In this document: positions 5,448-5,456 of the stretch, piece after piece
Layout of the letters: the number at the start of each line of letters is the position of its first letter
Position numbering within the stretch: the stretch's first letter is position 1
Assembly: GCA_031284185.1 (NCBI GenBank)
Contig: JAITAJ010000397.1
Coordinates: forward strand, 1 to 5,456
DNA length: 5,456 nt
Reading direction: 5' to 3'
DNA from: Accumulibacter sp.
GTDB taxonomy: Bacteria; Pseudomonadota; Gammaproteobacteria; Burkholderiales; Rhodocyclaceae
Program-made: the position numbers and the translations under genes
The notes under the pieces: model-generated
Told to the model about the DNA's origin: nothing
Seen by the model: only the letters and a program-made list of their open reading frames with translations
Databases searched by the model: none

Positions 5448-5456
5448 AAACCGATC

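Overview
The window looks like chromosomal DNA from a GC-rich betaproteobacterium, most likely of the Rhodocyclales type. The basis is the gene order dusB-fis-purH-(small gene)-purD, a short 78-residue Fis without the longer N-terminal arm of the enterobacterial protein, and the protein sequences. The genus cannot be fixed by reading alone.

Layout. Positions 1-95 hold the 5' end of a minus-strand gene for an exported protein resembling the DUF2844 family. Positions 96-777 are a long gene-free stretch. It contains an array of short CAGAGGACAG-type repeats (128-144 and 231-309), an 18-bp tandem duplication (331-366), a GC-rich block able to form a multi-arm fold (424-535), and the AT-richer leader of the next operon (about 600-777). 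From 778 to 5425, five tightly packed plus-strand genes follow: dusB (tRNA dihydrouridine synthase), fis (nucleoid protein), purH (last two steps of IMP synthesis), a TfoX N-terminal-domain protein, and purD (phosphoribosylglycinamide synthetase). dusB/fis and tfoX-like/purD each overlap by 4 nt, purH and the tfoX-like gene are 3 nt apart, and only fis-purH has a real gap (105 bp, with a hairpin). Positions 5343-5456 carry the same repeat family again.

How they work together. dusB and fis are the conserved growth-linked pair: tRNA modification plus a nucleoid regulator that in relatives peaks in fast growth. purH and purD supply purine nucleotides. The small TfoX-domain protein is translationally linked to purH and purD, but its function cannot be read from sequence.

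Most unusual point. The CAGAGGACAG repeat family lies on both sides of the operon in the same orientation, and on the right side it runs into the 3' end of purD. PurD's conserved core ends at residue 420; the last 27 codons begin in repeat sequence and give the enzyme a novel charged tail. The rest of the operon is ordinary housekeeping sequence with intact active-site motifs, and I see no phage, IS, CRISPR or defence genes.
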